Assembly (NCBI RefSeq): GCF_020329435.1
Contig: NZ_JAGKJK010000004.1
Location: forward strand, 372,001 to 436,000
Direction: 5' to 3'
DNA from: Bradyrhizobium hereditatis
GTDB lineage: Bacteria; Pseudomonadota; Alphaproteobacteria; Rhizobiales; Xanthobacteraceae
DNA length: 64,000 nucleotides
Each line of letters begins with the position of its first letter. Positions within the stretch are counted from its first letter, which is position 1. A program made the translations under genes and the position numbers. Below the pieces are notes generated by a model, which saw only the letters and a program-made list of their open reading frames with translations, was not told where the DNA came from and ran no database searches. Shown one piece after another: positions 61,210 to 64,000 of the stretch.

Positions 61210-61842
61210 ATGATCGAGGCGGTGATCTGGGATTTCGGCGGGGTGCTGACCACCTCACCGTTCGAGGCCTTTACGCGGTTCGAGACCGAGCGCGGGCTGC
61301 CGGCCGACATCATCCGGCGCACCAACGCCGCCAATCACCTGGAAAACGCCTGGGCCAAGTTCGAGCGCGCGGAAGTCGACATCGAGGCGTTCGACGAATT
61401 GTTTGCGGCCGAGTCGCTGGCGCTGGGCGCAGCCGTTCGCGGCAAGGACGTGCTGCCACTATTGTCCGGCGATCTGCGGCCCGAAATGGTCGAGGCGCTC
61501 AAGCGGGTGAAGGCGAAGTTCAAGACCGGCTGTATCACCAATAACCTTCCGGCCAACGCCATCGGCAGCAAAAGTGGACGCACGCTCTACGTCGCCGAGG
61601 TGATGGCGCTGTTCGACCATGTCATCGAGTCAGCAAAGATCGGCTTGCGCAAACCTGACCCGCGCATCTACCGGATGATGGTCGAGACGCTGAAGGTCGA
61701 TCCCAAGAACTGCGTCTATCTCGACGACCTCGGCATCAACTTAAAGCCGGCGCGTGAGATGGGCATGACTACGATCAAGGTAATCAGTGCCGCACAGGCG
61801 ATCACGGAGCTCGAGGCGGCAACCGGGCTGACATTGCGCTAG
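61210..61842 (+). CDS. HAD-superfamily hydrolase
   Basis: A 210-residue HAD-IA hydrolase. The nucleophile motif is VIWDFGGVLTTSPFEAF; the second part contains KIGLRKPDPRIYRMM with its lysine and CVYLDDLGINLKPAREMGM with the metal Asp pair. It matches the subgroup that includes the N-terminal domain of epoxide hydrolase and related phosphatases. The substrate is unknown. AGGAAA lies just before the ATG. It is divergent from the protease and is followed at 110 bp by the MoxR gene. Confidence 0.88.
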   Translation: MIEAVIWDFGGVLTTSPFEAFTRFETERGLPADIIRRTNAANHLENAWAKFERAEVDIEAFDELFAAESLALGAAVRGKDVLPLLSGDLRPEMVEALKRVKAKFKTGCITNNLPANAIGSKSGRTLYVAEVMALFDHVIESAKIGLRKPDPRIYRMMVETLKVDPKNCVYLDDLGINLKPAREMGMTTIKVISAAQAITELEAATGLTLR

Positions 61843-61951
61843 GCGGAAAATACCGGAACCTGCGCCCTCCTTATCTCCAAACGGCGCTTGTTCTTTGCCG
61901 GGAACGCAGGCAGAACATTCCGAAATCTATCGAATTCGGAGTTGAAACCCC

Positions 61952-62899
61952 GTGGCTGAAAATCGGCCGTTAGCCTCGATCGAGGCAGTGGAAAGCGGCC
62001 TTGCGGCGCAAGGCTATATTGCGAGCCGCCAGATCGCGACGGCGGTCTATCTGTCGCAGCAGATCGAAAAACCCATTCTGGTCGAGGGCCCGGCCGGCGT
62101 CGGCAAGACCGAGCTGGCGAAAGCGATCGCCGCCTGGCGCGGCATGAAGATGATCCGCCTGCAATGCTATGAGGGTCTCGATGAGGCCAAGGCACTCTAT
62201 GAGTGGAAATATGCCAAGCAGCTTCTGTATACGCAGATCCTGAAGGACAAGCTCGGCGAGGTGCTCGGCGGCGCGCCGACGCTGGAAGCGGCGTTGAACC
62301 AGCTGCACGATTTCGGTGATGTGTTCTTCTCCAAGGAATTCGTCGAGCCGCGGCCGCTGTTGCAAGCGTTGGAGCAGCCGACCGGCTGCGTGCTGCTGGT
62401 CGACGAAATCGACAAATCGGACGCGGAGTTCGAATCCTTGCTGCTGGAAATTCTCAGTGATTTCCAGGTGACGATTCCGGAGCTCGGAACCGTGGTCGCG
62501 GTTTCGCCGCCGACCGTGATCCTGACCTCGAACAGCGAACGCGATCTCGGCGATGCGCTGAAGCGCCGCTGCCTGCATCTGCATATCGGCTTCCCCGAGC
62601 AGAAACTGGAGGAGCGCATTGTCGAAAGCCGCGTGCCCAGCATTTCGCAGACGCTGCGCCGGCAGATGGTGGGATTCATCAACGAAGTCCGCACGCTGGA
62701 CTTGAAGAAGCTGCCTTCGGTCAGCGAGACCATCGACTGGGCGCGCGTGCTGGTGCTGCTGCAGGCGCCCGAGCTCGGCCATGAGGTGGTCAAGGACACG
62801 CTGAACGTTCTCCTGAAATATGAGGCGGATATCGAGGCCACCATGCCGCAGGTCTCCACCTTCATCGCCAAGGCCTCGCGTCAAGGCGTCTTCGGGTGA
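61952..62899 (+). CDS. MoxR-family AAA+ ATPase (CoxD-like)
   Basis: A 315-residue AAA+ ATPase. Walker A GPAGVGKTELAK, Walker B LLVDEIDKSD and the sensor region VILTSNSERDLGDALKRRCLHLHIGFP are intact. MoxR ATPases act as chaperones that, with a VWA partner, mature or insert cofactors in enzymes such as CO dehydrogenase or methanol dehydrogenase. The partner gene with a VWA domain starts seven bases downstream. The start is GTG at 61952 with no strong ribosome site. Confidence 0.92.
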   Translation: MAENRPLASIEAVESGLAAQGYIASRQIATAVYLSQQIEKPILVEGPAGVGKTELAKAIAAWRGMKMIRLQCYEGLDEAKALYEWKYAKQLLYTQILKDKLGEVLGGAPTLEAALNQLHDFGDVFFSKEFVEPRPLLQALEQPTGCVLLVDEIDKSDAEFESLLLEILSDFQVTIPELGTVVAVSPPTVILTSNSERDLGDALKRRCLHLHIGFPEQKLEERIVESRVPSISQTLRRQMVGFINEVRTLDLKKLPSVSETIDWARVLVLLQAPELGHEVVKDTLNVLLKYEADIEATMPQVSTFIAKASRQGVFG

Positions 62900-62905
62900 C
62901 CGCGC

Positions 62906-64000
62906 ATGAGAGAGAACCTGCATCGCTTCTTTCGTGCGGCGCGGGGCGCAGGCGTGCGGCTCTCGCCGGCCGAAAGCATCGATGCGATGCGAGCGGTATC
63001 CAAGGTCGGCTTTACCGACCGCGCGATCCTGCGTGACACCTTTCTGCTGACGCTCGCCAAGACTCAGGATGAGAAGAAGGCGCTCGGCGACTGCTTCGAT
63101 CTGTTCTTCGATCAGCCGGAACCGGAACAGCCGCCCGAAGCCGGCAAGGCGGACGAGCAGGATCCGTCAGGCTCCAATACGGCTTCCGATTCTCCGGGTG
63201 GCGGCGGGCAGGCTGAGGGGCTCGGCGCGCTCGCGCAGATGCTCTTGGCGCAAGACCGCAACGCAATTTCGGCAGCCATCGCCAGCGCAGCGAATGCGGC
63301 CTCGCTGTCCGATATACGCTACTTCACGCAGCGCGGTATCTTCTCCGGCCGCATTCTCGACCAGATGGGAATTCAGCGTCTGCGCGACGATCTCGACAAT
63401 CTCACCGCCACCAATCCCGCACTGGCAGAGCGGCTGACCAACGCGCTGGACGGACTGCGCGGCACGGTTCGCGACACTGTCTCGCAGGCGCTGATGCTGT
63501 ACGGGCGCGAAGAGGCGGAGAACCTGCGCAACGAAATCCTGCGCAATGCCCCGCTGTCGCGGATCGAGCCGCGGCAGGTCGAGCAGATGCGGCATCTGAT
63601 TCGCCAGATCGCGCGCCGTTTGCGCGAGCGCTACTCGAAGCCGCGCAAGCGCCAGCGCCGCGGGCATCTCGACGTACGCCGTACGCTCCGGCGCAACGCC
63701 GCCTGGGGTGGCGTGCCGTTCCTCACCGCGTGGAAGCGGCGGCACCGCGACAAGCCGAAGATCGTGGCGCTCTGCGACGTCTCGGGCTCGGTGGCGCGCG
63801 TCTCCGATTTCTTCCTGCTGTTGATCCACAGCCTGCATGAGGTCGTGGACGATGTTCGCTCGTTTGCATTTTCCGGTCACCTGATCGAAGTCAGCGGCAT
63901 CCTGGAATCCAAATCGCCGGAGGAGGCGATGGCCGAAATCATGTCCAAGGTCGGCTTCGGCTCGTCCGATTACGGCAGCTCGCTGGCCGATTTTGAGGAC
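62906..64000 (+). CDS. CoxE-type VWA-domain protein (3' partial)
   Basis: At least 365 residues; the frame is open to the window end. The N-terminal part is helical, with a Gly/Gln/Pro-rich linker near residues 65-105. The VWA domain begins near PKIVALCDVSGSVARVSDFFLLLI, with the MIDAS motif DVSGS, and continues to the cut. It matches the CoxE family that partners MoxR/CoxD ATPases in metal-cofactor enzyme maturation. The ATG follows the MoxR stop by seven bases, so both are co-translated. The cox enzyme genes themselves are not in the window. Confidence 0.93.
   Translation, partial: MRENLHRFFRAARGAGVRLSPAESIDAMRAVSKVGFTDRAILRDTFLLTLAKTQDEKKALGDCFDLFFDQPEPEQPPEAGKADEQDPSGSNTASDSPGGGGQAEGLGALAQMLLAQDRNAISAAIASAANAASLSDIRYFTQRGIFSGRILDQMGIQRLRDDLDNLTATNPALAERLTNALDGLRGTVRDTVSQALMLYGREEAENLRNEILRNAPLSRIEPRQVEQMRHLIRQIARRLRERYSKPRKRQRRGHLDVRRTLRRNAAWGGVPFLTAWKRRHRDKPKIVALCDVSGSVARVSDFFLLLIHSLHEVVDDVRSFAFSGHLIEVSGILESKSPEEAMAEIMSKVGFGSSDYGSSLADFED

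Noticed and set aside
1..64000. tRNA, rRNA or riboswitch genes
   Set aside because: No cloverleaf-like segment, rRNA stretch or recognisable riboswitch core was seen by eye; a covariance-model scan would be needed to exclude small RNAs.

Overview
The window looks like chromosome of a GC-rich alphaproteobacterium, most likely Bradyrhizobium or a close Nitrobacteraceae relative. This rests on gene content: an ECF sigma factor paired with a DGPF protein, many SsuA/NMT1-type ABC importers, CoA-dependent aromatic catabolism, an Omp25-like barrel joined to a porin, and families of GC-rich palindromic repeats between genes. It is inference from family knowledge, not a database match. No rRNA, tRNA, CRISPR array, prophage or intact insertion sequence was recognised.

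Layout. 1-13 kb holds a 5'-truncated radC and short scattered units: HdeD and LapA-like membrane proteins, DUF1326, an MBL-fold hydrolase divergent from an AraC regulator, a saccharopine-dehydrogenase-like reductase, an aldo/keto reductase with DUF6064, DUF3237 and SnoaL-like proteins divergent from a TetR regulator, and an ECF42-type sigma factor with its DGPF partner. 13-19 kb holds a five-gene minus-strand operon (importer, D-2-hydroxyacid dehydrogenase, double Inh-domain protein) divergent from a creatininase-family hydrolase. 19-27 kb holds surface and membrane genes: a small exported protein, a composite porin, a CNNM/CorC protein, an FMN glutamate-synthase-like enzyme, a patatin and ferredoxin-NADP reductase.

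27.7-30.0 kb carries a translationally overlapping pair, a cyanophycin-synthetase/GshF-type ATP-grasp ligase and a FolC-like Mur ligase. These are the two catalytic modules that cyanophycin synthetase has in one chain. A frameshifted oxidoreductase and an RND efflux operon follow. 37.4-42.6 kb is a hydroxybenzoate module: FAD monooxygenase and aryl-CoA ligase in one operon, gentisate dioxygenase divergent from a maleylpyruvate-isomerase-like GST plus a MarR regulator. A shared AGTATACTGTC-type site lies before both catabolic units. 42.7-48.8 kb is a second importer with an FAD oxidoreductase, an aspartate-dehydrogenase-like protein and an enoyl-CoA hydratase, with a strong palindrome at the operon head.

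48.8-57.0 kb holds a His/Gly-rich Spy-like protein, ketopantoate reductase, biotin synthase, an SDR, an Asp/Glu-racemase-family protein, an alpha/beta hydrolase and a diheme cytochrome. 56.8-57.8 kb holds a 62-residue protein with an LPKTA-TM-Arg sorting tail just before a Gram-negative sortase. 57.9-64 kb holds an ADP-forming acyl-CoA synthetase, a trypsin-like protease, a HAD hydrolase, and a MoxR ATPase with a CoxE-type VWA protein cut by the window end.

The strongest candidates for something undescribed are the ATP-grasp/Mur-ligase pair and the sortase with its micro-substrate.
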